Shown here piece after piece: positions 1 through 6,396 of a DNA stretch of 7,480 nucleotides. The position numbers were made by a program, and so were the translations under genes. Under the pieces are notes generated by a model. That model saw only the letters and a list, made by a program, of their open reading frames with translations. It had not been told where the DNA came from and ran no database searches. The DNA comes from an uncultured Nitrospinaceae bacterium (GTDB taxonomy: Bacteria; Nitrospinota; Nitrospinia; Nitrospinales; VA-1). Every line of letters starts with the position of its first letter. Within the stretch, counting starts at the first letter, position 1. The stretch covers positions 1-7,480 of the forward strand of contig CAJWLY010000077.1 of NCBI GenBank assembly GCA_913043155.1, read 5' to 3'.

Positions 1-469
1 CAACCACCTCGTAGAGGAAATCTGGTTCTGTGCGGGACGCGTCTTCCGGAGAGAATTCGATGTCATCGCAGAATTTTTTTCCGAACCGGACCGCGTCTGT
101 TGCCATTTTGATGATTTCCGTCTTGCTTTTCAGCAACTTGTGGTCACGGTGCGTTTTTGAAGTGGATAGAAAAATATGAATTCTTGGAGATTCTGCTTTC
201 TCCAGGGCCCGTGCAGATGCCTCGATGTCCTTTTCCAACGCGCGGGCGAGTCCGGCCACCGAGGACCCCTTAATCTCGGTTGCAATTTCTCTTACAGAGT
301 CGAAATCTCCAGGCGAAGCGACGGGAAACCCCGCCTCGATAACGTCTACCTTCAGCAAAGCCAGTTGACGGGCGATCTCAAGTTTTTCCTTTCGGTTCAA
401 ACTTGCGCCGGGGCACTGTTCCCCGTCCCGCAACGTGGTATCGAAGATGATGAGCTTTTCAGGTTTCAT
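1..469 (-). CDS. leuA: 2-isopropylmalate synthase, N-terminal part (runs off left edge)
   Basis: The enzyme condenses acetyl-CoA with 2-oxoisovalerate to give 2-isopropylmalate, the first committed step of leucine synthesis, in the cytoplasm. Seen here are 156 codons from an ATG at 469-467. Residues 9-18 read FDTTLRDGEQ, the signature of the HMGL-like TIM-barrel family, carrying the catalytic Arg14 and Asp15 and the metal-ligand Asp10. They are followed by PGAS, VDVIEAGFPVASPGDF, an ALAR-like GLARALEKDI stretch, IHIFLSTS and DDIEFSPEDASRTE, all in the order typical of LeuA rather than homocitrate or citramalate synthase. The family is about 500 residues long, so the rest of the barrel, including the HxH metal site and the C-terminal leucine-binding regulatory domain, lies outside the window. 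The Shine-Dalgarno is weak (a GAG about 7 bases upstream), but the start fits the family N-terminus. The gene lies 57 bp downstream of the CBS-ACT gene on the same strand. Feedback inhibition by leucine is known for the family but cannot be seen here. Confidence 0.96.
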   Translation of the reverse strand, partial: MKPEKLIIFDTTLRDGEQCPGASLNRKEKLEIARQLALLKVDVIEAGFPVASPGDFDSVREIATEIKGSSVAGLARALEKDIEASARALEKAESPRIHIFLSTSKTHRDHKLLKSKTEIIKMATDAVRFGKKFCDDIEFSPEDASRTEPDFLYEVV

Positions 470-505
470 GACTGCTCGTAACTTATGTTAAAGGTGAGTT
501 GCCAG

Positions 506-534
506 CATATGGCCGAGTGGCTTCTGTTAGTCAA
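506..534 (-). promoter_or_regulatory. Weak candidate sigma-70-like promoter for leuA
   Basis: On the minus strand TTGACT (534-529, five of six matches to the -35 consensus) is followed after 17 bases by CATATG (511-506, a poor -10). Initiation here would leave a leader of about 30 bases before leuA. The -35 overlaps the stop codon of the upstream CBS gene, so it may be chance; co-transcription from upstream is equally likely. Confidence 0.2.
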
Positions 535-1156
535 TTGCTTCCAGCACTTTAAAACCAGCCTTTTCGATGTCTTTCACCACGGACTTCGTTTCGCAAAGGT
601 CGAGGCGAAATGAGTAGACTGTTTTCTTGCTAGCTGCTTCTGGCTCTAGGCCGACGCTGATTATGTTCAGCTCATGGTCATTGATTATTTTGGAAACTTT
701 TTCAAGATCTTTTGGGTCCTTTCCTACCGCGACGTCGATGCGCGAGCTGGCGTGAAGGATCCCCATTATATCGATGAAAAGACCCACGATGTCCATGACG
801 GAAATGATCCCTACCAGTCCTTGGTTTTGAACTACCGGAAGAGCGCCTATTTTATTTTTATAAATAACAAGAGCCGCATCCTCTACGTTTGTGTCCGGAG
901 TGACTGTAAGCAGTGTTTCCGTCATATGGTCCTGTATTTTCATTTTCGATGGATTCGGTGCTTTTGGGTCAGTAGGGCCGCTGCCAATGAAAGCGTTGCG
1001 GATATCGCTTTCAGTAATGATTCCCAAAAGCCGGTTCCTTTCGACCACCGGCAAGTGGCGTATCGAATGCTTGACCATCAATTCGTGGGCCTCGAGAAGC
1101 GATTGGGTTTTCTTTGCAGTGAACGGTTTTTTGAACATGATCTCTTCGACGATCAT
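527..1156 (-). CDS. CBS-CBS-ACT domain protein, AcuB-like (209 aa)
   Basis: This is a small soluble regulatory protein. Residues about 1-56 and 75-130 are two CBS motifs, each ending in the typical GI(I)xxxDI strand-helix turn (GIITESDI at 45-52, GIISVMDI at 116-123). Paired CBS motifs usually bind adenine nucleotides such as AMP, ATP or SAM. Residues about 137-209 (from SRIDVAVG through ISVGLEPE to the C-terminus) look like an ACT-type ligand-binding domain. This CBS-CBS-ACT order and length match the AcuB family, named after a Bacillus subtilis acetoin-utilisation gene whose biochemical role is unclear. The start is taken at 1156 because AGAAGGAGAT lies just upstream with good spacing; the same frame stays open to an ATG at 1231, but that start has no ribosome site and would add 25 unconserved-looking residues. 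There is no signal peptide or membrane segment. It lies directly upstream of leuA on the same strand, so a role in sensing energy or amino-acid state is an inference from context. Confidence 0.88.
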   Translation of the reverse strand: MIVEEIMFKKPFTAKKTQSLLEAHELMVKHSIRHLPVVERNRLLGIITESDIRNAFIGSGPTDPKAPNPSKMKIQDHMTETLLTVTPDTNVEDAALVIYKNKIGALPVVQNQGLVGIISVMDIVGLFIDIMGILHASSRIDVAVGKDPKDLEKVSKIINDHELNIISVGLEPEAASKKTVYSFRLDLCETKSVVKDIEKAGFKVLEAID

Positions 1157-1160
1157 TGCG

Positions 1161-1170
1161 ATCTCCTTCT
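1161..1170 (-). promoter_or_regulatory. Ribosome binding site that sets the CBS-ACT gene start
   Basis: Read on the minus strand this is AGAAGGAGAT, a near-consensus Shine-Dalgarno lying 4 bases before the ATG at 1156-1154. It decides for the 209-residue product over the longer 234-residue reading of the same frame. Confidence 0.85.
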
Positions 1171-1226
1171 TTCGTGTGTAGGGCCTTATCGGGAAAACCG
1201 GAAACCGATTATCTGGCACGGAGCGT

Positions 1227-1256
1227 TTCATAGGTCTGCGAGCCCATGAAAAACAA
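1227..1256 (-). promoter_or_regulatory. Weak candidate promoter for the CBS-ACT gene
   Basis: On the minus strand TTGTTT (1256-1251) and TATGAA (1232-1227) are separated by 18 bases, a loose sigma-70-like pair. It would give a leader of about 60 bases. That leader contains a short imperfect inverted repeat, ATCGG at 1188-1192 against CCGAT at 1205-1209. The element matches are poor, so this is only a candidate. Confidence 0.2.
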
Positions 1257-1500
1257 TCCGCGGATGTAGATTTTTCTTGCGAACGGGCGGGTCACGGCCA
1301 ACCCATCTCATCATTTTTACCAGAATTTCCTTCAATATTACAATTATTTAAGGCCCCTCTGCCACATATTTGATGAATTCTTCTTCAACCCCTCCAATTG
1401 GTCAACACTCACGGGAAAATTTTTTTAGGGTAATCTCGCCTCCAAATATTGTAAAATGCACGTTTCCTGCGACTGCTACTTTTCAAGCTTTTGCCATAAG
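1257..1500. other. Intergenic stretch with no recognised feature
   Basis: Between the candidate promoter of the CBS-ACT gene and the structured region further right I see no convincing gene, tRNA, repeat or terminator. Short open frames exist on both strands but lack ribosome sites and protein-like composition. The part from about 1310 to 1460 is AT-rich with scattered A/T runs, which fits regulatory or spacer DNA. Confidence 0.5.
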
Positions 1501-1512
1501 AAGCCCTACGCC

Positions 1513-1529
1513 CGCAACCCCCTGTTGCG
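1513..1529 (+). other. Stem-loop with C-rich loop
   Basis: CGCAAC (1513-1518) and GTTGCG (1524-1529) form a perfect 6-bp stem around a CCCCT loop. No T-run follows, so it is not an intrinsic terminator. It lies about 50 bases upstream of a G-rich run whose G tracts could in principle pair with the C-rich loop. Function unknown; chance occurrence is possible. Confidence 0.35.
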
Positions 1530-1576
1530 CCGGAATCCATGCAAACCGTTACTAAGGAGGAGACTCTGTTTCGGTC

Positions 1577-1594
1577 GGGTGGGTAGGGAGCGGG
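1577..1594 (+). other. G-quadruplex motif
   Basis: Four GGG tracts (1577-1579, 1581-1583, 1586-1588, 1592-1594) are separated by loops of 1, 2 and 3 bases. This satisfies the standard intramolecular G-quadruplex pattern, and short loops generally make such structures stable. It lies on the plus strand 267 bp upstream of gltB, inside the divergent intergenic region, so it could form in the non-template strand or in a leader RNA. That it folds or acts in the cell is inference. Confidence 0.6.
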
Positions 1595-1639
1595 CGCCTC
1601 GGGAAGAAAACCCAACTAATTTTTGTAAATACATAATAA

Positions 1640-1659
1640 TTAAAGCTTTTAGGCTTTAA
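1640..1659. repeat. Short inverted repeat in the gltB upstream region
   Basis: TTAAAGC (1640-1646) and GCTTTAA (1653-1659) are perfect inverted copies around a 6-base spacer, within an AT-rich run. The 13-base centre-to-centre spacing is close to but not exactly one helical turn, and no T-run follows. It could be an operator for a dimeric regulator or a weak RNA hairpin; AT-rich sequence makes chance likely. Confidence 0.3.
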
Positions 1660-1685
1660 ATATTAACGCTTCTTTAGTAGTGCTT

Positions 1686-1713
1686 TTGGAGTATGGCTGT
1701 AAGTACTTATAAA
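1686..1713 (+). promoter_or_regulatory. Candidate sigma-70-like promoter for gltBD
   Basis: TTGGAG (1686-1691) and TATAAA (1708-1713) are 16 bases apart, within AT-rich DNA. Initiation near 1720 would give a leader of about 140 bases that includes the terminator-like hairpin before gltB. This reading competes with the leader-peptide ORF, whose ATG at 1693 would then lie upstream of the transcript start. Confidence 0.3.
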
Positions 1714-1776
1714 ATAATCATTTTCAATCTGGCGCATAATTTGATATCCTGCGCGGCCGGTTTGGGCCAAAACTAG
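1693..1776 (+). CDS. Possible 27-aa leader peptide upstream of gltB
   Basis: An ATG at 1693 opens a 27-codon frame closed by TAG at 1774-1776. The peptide begins MAVSTYKIIIFNL and ends AAGLGQN, with a hydrophobic middle and Gln-Asn as its last two residues. The stop codon lies 11 bases before the first stem base of a strong terminator hairpin (1788), which in turn precedes gltB; this is the arrangement of classical amino-acid attenuators. Against it: GGAG at 1688-1691 sits only one base from the ATG, too close for a good ribosome site, there is only one Gln codon, no promoter is evident upstream of it, and an ORF this short easily arises by chance. Confidence 0.15.
   Translation: MAVSTYKIIIFNLAHNLISCAAGLGQN
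1730..1744 (+). promoter_or_regulatory. Weak sigma-54-like promoter candidate for gltBD
   Basis: TGGCGC (1730-1735), five bases, then TTGA (1741-1744) has the exact spacing of the -24/-12 consensus TGGCAC-N5-TTGC. The -24 GG is present, but the -12 GC is GA, which damages the most conserved part. Sigma-54 control would make sense for a nitrogen-assimilation gene. Transcription would start near 1755 and the transcript would still carry the terminator hairpin. Confidence 0.2.
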
Positions 1777-1787
1777 AGGCAATTGGG

Positions 1788-1821
1788 CGGGGCGAAGTGG
1801 GTTGATGTTCGCCCCGTTTTT
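1788..1821 (+). terminator. Intrinsic-terminator hairpin in the gltB leader
   Basis: CGGGGCGAA (1788-1796) pairs perfectly with TTCGCCCCG (1808-1816), a 9-bp GC-rich stem with an 11-base loop, followed at once by five T (1817-1821). This is a textbook rho-independent terminator on the plus strand. It ends only 39 bp before the gltB ATG, and no convincing upstream plus-strand gene needs terminating, so it is either an attenuator of gltBD or the 3' end of a small RNA. Confidence 0.75.
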
Positions 1822-1860
1822 AGTTAATCAACTGAAAAATAATAGTTTTAAATTTTCTAT

Positions 1861-4800
1861 ATGGCTTATCCCAAGAAACAGGGGTTGTACGATCCTGCTC
1901 ACGAGAAGGAAAATTGTGGCATTGGATTTGTCGTTAACTTAAAAGGCAAACGGTCCCACGAAATCATTCTCCAAGGGCTGGAGGTGCTCAACAAGCTGGA
2001 ACACCGTGGCGCTTGCGGGAGCGATCCGCTCACGGGAGACGGGGCCGGGCTCCTCATCCAGATACCCCACAGGTTTTTCGAGACCCAGTGCGCGAAAGAG
2101 AATATCGCTTTGCCCGGTCCGGGGAAATACGGGACCGGGCTGGTCTTCTTTCCCAAGGATGTGCGTATTCACGCCTTCTTGGACATTTTCAACAAGGTCA
2201 TCAAACGCGAGGGACTTTCCCTCTTAGGCTGGCGCAAGGTCCCGGTGGATAATACCACCATAGGCCGCGTCGCGCGGGAAGCGGAGCCGGAGATCTGGCA
2301 ACCCTTCATCGGCGAAGGAGAGGTGCCCATTGATCAGCAGGAACTAGAGCGCAGACTGTATTGCGTACGCAAACAGGTTGGCCGCGAAATTCATTTGTCC
2401 GGTCAGGCTGAGTTCTATGAGTCGTTTTACGTTTGCAACCTGTCCACACGAACGTTCTGCTACAAGGGACAACTCATGTCCCGTCAGTTGGCGACCTATT
2501 TTCTGGATCTCAGCGATCCTGAGCTTGAATCCGCTCTTTCCTTGGTTCATTCACGGTACAGCACCAATACCTTTCCTTCGTGGGGACGGGCGCAACCGAT
2601 GCGGTTCATCGCCCATAACGGAGAGATCAACACCGTCCGGGGTAACCAGAACTGGATGCGCGCCCGGGAAGGGATGTTTGAGACGGACCTTTTTGGCGAT
2701 AATGAACGATTTCTTCCTGTCATTCCGCCTGGCGGAAGTGATTCCGCTGATTTTGATCAGGCGCTGGAGATGCTTACACTGACCGGGCGCTCGCTTCCAC
2801 ATTCGATCATGATGATGATCCCCGAACCGTGGACTGGGCATGAAACCATGGACGAACGCAAAAAGGGATTCTACGAGTTTCATGCCTCCATGATGGAACC
2901 ATGGGACGGCCCGGCTTCCATCGCTTTCACCGATGGTGAGGTCATCGGCGCCGTGCTTGACCGCAATGGGCTACGTCCTTCCCGGTACGTAGTGACAAAG
3001 AACGATCTGGTTGTGATGGCCTCCGAGGTGGGTGTTTTGCCGATCGATGAAGCCGATATCGCGTTCAAGGGACGGCTACAGCCCGGAAAGATGTTCCTGG
3101 TAGATCTGCGTGAGGGACGGATCATCGCCGATGATGAAATCAAGGAGCAGATTTCAACGCAGCGCCCCTATACCCTCTGGGTTGCGGAAAACCAAGTGAA
3201 CCTGAAAGACCTTCCAAGCACCCCCGATCCGTTTCAGCCCGACTTCGAAACATTACGCGCGCGTCAGATGACATTCGGTTATACGACCGAGGATATCAAG
3301 TTCCTTATTTCTCCGATGATTGATAAAGGCGAGGAGGCGACCGGTTCCATGGGAAATGACACGCCCCTGGCCGTTCTTTCGCAAAGACCGCAACTGCTGT
3401 TTCAATATTTTAAGCAACTTTTTGCCCAAGTGACCAACCCGGCCGTAGACTCCATCCGTGAAGAACTGGTGATGAGCATGGATGTGACCCTGGGAAAAGA
3501 ATTGAACCTTCTAGCCGAGTCGCCGGACCATTGCCGCAAGCTTAAGCTGTCCCATCCTATTCTCACCGTTCATGAACTGGAACAGATCAAAGCGCTGGAC
3601 CAGCAGGGAATGAAGACCGTAGTTCTTCCTACCGTTTTCTCTTCAGGCGATGGCGAAGCCGGGCTAGAGAAAGGGATGGAAGAGCTGTGTGGTAAAGCTT
3701 CCCGTGCGGTAAAAGACGGGGCGACCATTCTTGTCCTTTCCGACCGGAATATGGATGCCGATAACGTCCCTATCCCAAGCCTCTTGGCTGTTGCTGGAGT
3801 GCACCACCATCTGTTGCGCGACAAAACCAGAACCAACGTTGGACTGGTTATAGAATCAGGAGAGCCGAGGGAGATGATGCATTTTGCCTTGCTCGTCGGT
3901 TACGGTGCCGGTGCTGTGTGCCCTTACCTTGCTTACGAAACGGTGGCGGAAATCGTGAAGGAAAATATTGTTGGCAAAAATATAAACCTCCGTACAGCGA
4001 TCAAAAATTATATCAAGTCCACTCGCAAGGGGTTGTTCAAGATCACCGCCAAAATGGGGATTTCCACCATTCAGAGTTATCGTGGCGCACAGATATTCGA
4101 GGCGGTGGGGTTGAACGAAGATGTGATTGAGCGGTTTTTTACCTGTACCCCCTCGCGCGTGAGTGGGGCCGGGCTCGATGTGATCGCTGCAGAAGCCTTG
4201 GCGCGTCACCAGAATGCCTACGCGAAAATCCGGATTACTCCTCCGGTTCTGGACGGGGGCGGAAACTATCATTGGCGAAGGGGCGGCGAGGACCACATGA
4301 TCAACCCGACCTCCATCGCTCTTTTGCAGCATGCCACCCGGTCTAATGACTACTCGAGTTTTAAGAAGTTTTCTAGGTACGCAGATGCAGAAAACACTCG
4401 GCGCTGCACTTTGCGCGGGCTGATGAAATTCAAGAAAAGAGATCCGATTTCTATCGAAGAAGTGGAACCGGTTACCGAAATTACAAAACGTTTTTGTACG
4501 GGGGCGATGTCCATCGGTTCCATTTCACGGGAAGCTCATGAAACTTTGGCGATCGCCATGAACCGCCTTGGCGGGAAGAGCAATACGGGTGAAGGGGGCG
4601 AGGATCCGGTCCGTTACACGCCCGATTCCAACGGTGACTCCCGACGCAGTAAGATCAAGCAGGTAGCGTCTGGCCGGTTCGGGGTTAACAGTTATTACCT
4701 GGCTAATGCCGATGAAATTCAGATCAAAGTTGCGCAGGGGGCAAAGCCGGGGGAGGGCGGACAGTTACCGGGGCACAAGGTATCGGAATATATCGCCATG

Positions 4801-6396
4801 ATCCGGAGCTCGACGCCGGGCGTGTCCCTGATCTCGCCGCCGCCGCACCACGATATTTATTCCATAGAAGATCTGCAACAGTTGATTTTTGATTTGCACA
4901 CAGCCAATCCAGATGCTGACGTGAGCGTTAAGCTCGTGTCGGAGGTGGGCGTGGGTACGATCGCGGCGGGTGTCTCCAAAGCGCGGGCTGAAGGTGTTCT
5001 CATTAGCGGACACGATGGAGGCACGGGTGCGTCGCCACAAACCTCGATTAAACATGCGGGATTGCCCTGGGAACTCGGACTTTCAGAAACCCAGCAGGTT
5101 CTTGTAATGAACGATCTGCGCGGACGCATCCGGGTGCAGGTGGACGGACAATTCAAAACGGGACGCGATGTGGTGATCGGCGGAATGCTGGGCGCAGATG
5201 AAATAGGGTTTTCTACAATTGCCTTGATCACCATGGGATGCATCATGATGCGCAAGTGCCATCTTAATACCTGTTCGGTAGGTATCGCGACGCAGAACCC
5301 TGAACTGCGTAAAAAATTTTCCGGCGTACCGGATCACGTGGTCAACATGTTTACCCTTATTGCACAGGAAGTGCGCGAGATCATGGCGGAACTCGGGTTT
5401 CGTAAATTTGAGGATCTCATTGGCCGCGTTGACTGTCTGGAAGGAGAAGATGCGGTTGATCACTGGAAGGTGCAAGGTGTTGACGTATCTAATATCCTGT
5501 TTCAGCCGGAGGTTCCGGACACGGTGGCAACCCATAACGTGTGCAAGCAGGATTTGAGTGTGGACCTGGACGATGCGCTTGACCACCAACTGATCAAAGA
5601 AAGCCGACAGGCTCTCGACGATAAATATCAAGTGCACCTGGATCATAGTATTGGCAACACCGATCGCGCTGTGGGCGCCATGCTGAGTTACCATATTTCT
5701 AAAAGACATGGTGAAAAAGGATTACCTCCCGACACGATTAACATCAATTTCAAAGGATCGGCAGGTCAAAGCTTCGGTGCATTCCTGGCCCGAGGCGTTA
5801 CGTTCAGCCTGTCCGGTGACGCCAACGATTATCTGGGAAAAGGACTTTCCGGCGGGAAGCTCATCGTCAGCCCTGCGCCGGAATCGACCCTCGTTCCCGA
5901 GGAGAACATTATTGCTGGAAATGTGGTTCTTTATGGTGCCACTGCCGGAAAGGTGTTTCTACGGGGAGTAGTAGGAGAGCGATTCTGTATTCGCAACAGC
6001 GGGTGCCAGGCTGTCGTTGAGGGCGTGGGTGATCACGGATGTGAATACATGACCGGCGGGGTTGCCGTGGTTCTTGGAGAAACGGGAAGGAATTTCGCTG
6101 CTGGTATGAGCGGTGGCATCGCTTATGTCCTGGATCGTAACAATCACTTTAAAATTCATTGCAATCAGGGAATGGTTGACCTTCTCCCTGTCAGCGAAGA
6201 AGAAGACGTTGCTTTGCTGAAAGAATTGATTCAGGAACACCGCCTGTATACGGGGAGTACGGTTGCGAAAAAAATACTGGACGAATGGGAGGCAACACTA
6301 CCTCAGTTTATCAAGATATATCCAACTGATTACCGCCGTGTGTTGGAAGAGAGGAAGCAAAAAAAACTCGAAGAGGTGACCTGTGGGCGCGATTAA
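1861..6396 (+). CDS. gltB: Glutamate synthase large (alpha) subunit
   Basis: This subunit hydrolyses glutamine and uses the released ammonia, tunnelled internally, to reductively aminate 2-oxoglutarate, giving two glutamates. At 1511 residues it has the full family length. After an 18-residue propeptide comes Cys19 (NCGIGFV), the N-terminal nucleophile of the class II amidotransferase domain (about 19-430), with the NGE motif at 253-255. The central domain spans about 470-780. The FMN-binding synthase domain spans about 860-1210, with GAMSIGSIS at 881-889, GRFGV at 938-942 and SGHDGGTGASP at 1049-1059. Cys1127, Cys1133 and Cys1138 match the C-x5-C-x4-C ligands of the [3Fe-4S] cluster. The C-terminal GXGXG beta-helix runs from about 1290 to 1470. 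The start fits the family (QGLYDP before the Cys), yet no Shine-Dalgarno precedes it. It overlaps gltD, pointing to the NAD(P)H-dependent bacterial enzyme rather than the ferredoxin type. The frame is intact. Confidence 0.98.
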   Translation: MAYPKKQGLYDPAHEKENCGIGFVVNLKGKRSHEIILQGLEVLNKLEHRGACGSDPLTGDGAGLLIQIPHRFFETQCAKENIALPGPGKYGTGLVFFPKDVRIHAFLDIFNKVIKREGLSLLGWRKVPVDNTTIGRVAREAEPEIWQPFIGEGEVPIDQQELERRLYCVRKQVGREIHLSGQAEFYESFYVCNLSTRTFCYKGQLMSRQLATYFLDLSDPELESALSLVHSRYSTNTFPSWGRAQPMRFIAHNGEINTVRGNQNWMRAREGMFETDLFGDNERFLPVIPPGGSDSADFDQALEMLTLTGRSLPHSIMMMIPEPWTGHETMDERKKGFYEFHASMMEPWDGPASIAFTDGEVIGAVLDRNGLRPSRYVVTKNDLVVMASEVGVLPIDEADIAFKGRLQPGKMFLVDLREGRIIADDEIKEQISTQRPYTLWVAENQVNLKDLPSTPDPFQPDFETLRARQMTFGYTTEDIKFLISPMIDKGEEATGSMGNDTPLAVLSQRPQLLFQYFKQLFAQVTNPAVDSIREELVMSMDVTLGKELNLLAESPDHCRKLKLSHPILTVHELEQIKALDQQGMKTVVLPTVFSSGDGEAGLEKGMEELCGKASRAVKDGATILVLSDRNMDADNVPIPSLLAVAGVHHHLLRDKTRTNVGLVIESGEPREMMHFALLVGYGAGAVCPYLAYETVAEIVKENIVGKNINLRTAIKNYIKSTRKGLFKITAKMGISTIQSYRGAQIFEAVGLNEDVIERFFTCTPSRVSGAGLDVIAAEALARHQNAYAKIRITPPVLDGGGNYHWRRGGEDHMINPTSIALLQHATRSNDYSSFKKFSRYADAENTRRCTLRGLMKFKKRDPISIEEVEPVTEITKRFCTGAMSIGSISREAHETLAIAMNRLGGKSNTGEGGEDPVRYTPDSNGDSRRSKIKQVASGRFGVNSYYLANADEIQIKVAQGAKPGEGGQLPGHKVSEYIAMIRSSTPGVSLISPPPHHDIYSIEDLQQLIFDLHTANPDADVSVKLVSEVGVGTIAAGVSKARAEGVLISGHDGGTGASPQTSIKHAGLPWELGLSETQQVLVMNDLRGRIRVQVDGQFKTGRDVVIGGMLGADEIGFSTIALITMGCIMMRKCHLNTCSVGIATQNPELRKKFSGVPDHVVNMFTLIAQEVREIMAELGFRKFEDLIGRVDCLEGEDAVDHWKVQGVDVSNILFQPEVPDTVATHNVCKQDLSVDLDDALDHQLIKESRQALDDKYQVHLDHSIGNTDRAVGAMLSYHISKRHGEKGLPPDTININFKGSAGQSFGAFLARGVTFSLSGDANDYLGKGLSGGKLIVSPAPESTLVPEENIIAGNVVLYGATAGKVFLRGVVGERFCIRNSGCQAVVEGVGDHGCEYMTGGVAVVLGETGRNFAAGMSGGIAYVLDRNNHFKIHCNQGMVDLLPVSEEEDVALLKELIQEHRLYTGSTVAKKILDEWEATLPQFIKIYPTDYRRVLEERKQKKLEEVTCGRD
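6372..6379 (+). promoter_or_regulatory. Ribosome binding site of gltD inside gltB
   Basis: AGAGGTGA lies within the last codons of gltB, correctly spaced for the GTG at 6383-6385. It supports that GTG as the gltD start and suggests translational coupling of the two subunits. Confidence 0.6.

Noticed and set aside
176..481. 101-codon plus-strand ORF over leuA
   Set aside because: It lies antisense to leuA, whose catalytic signature is unmistakable on the minus strand.
479..512. Terminator between the CBS-ACT gene and leuA
   Set aside because: Only 4-bp stems (GCCA/TGGC and TAAC/GTTA) are present, without a T-run on the minus strand, so read-through into leuA is likely.
1157..1231. N-terminal extension of the CBS-ACT protein to an ATG at 1231
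   Set aside because: There is no Shine-Dalgarno at 1231, the extra 25 residues do not look like the family, and an excellent ribosome site stands directly before 1156.
674..1249. 191-codon plus-strand ORF
   Set aside because: It lies antisense to the CBS-ACT gene, has a low-complexity, non-domain-like product and no ribosome site; the minus strand gives clear CBS and ACT motifs.
1490..1620. Riboswitch (cyclic-di-GMP or cobalamin type)
   Set aside because: GCAAACC and a GGTAGCGGG-like run recall the cyclic-di-GMP-I aptamer and AGGAGAC recalls the B12 box, but the order, spacing and supporting stems of neither family are present.
1409..1659. Small ORFs of 67-68 codons on both strands in the intergenic region
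   Set aside because: Arg/Cys/Pro-rich products with no recognisable motif and no ribosome site at their starts; they overlap each other and the G-rich run.
5083..5709. 208-codon minus-strand ORF inside gltB, with similar ones at 3856-4332 and 4857-5255
   Set aside because: They are shadows of the strongly conserved gltB reading frame and have no recognisable domain.
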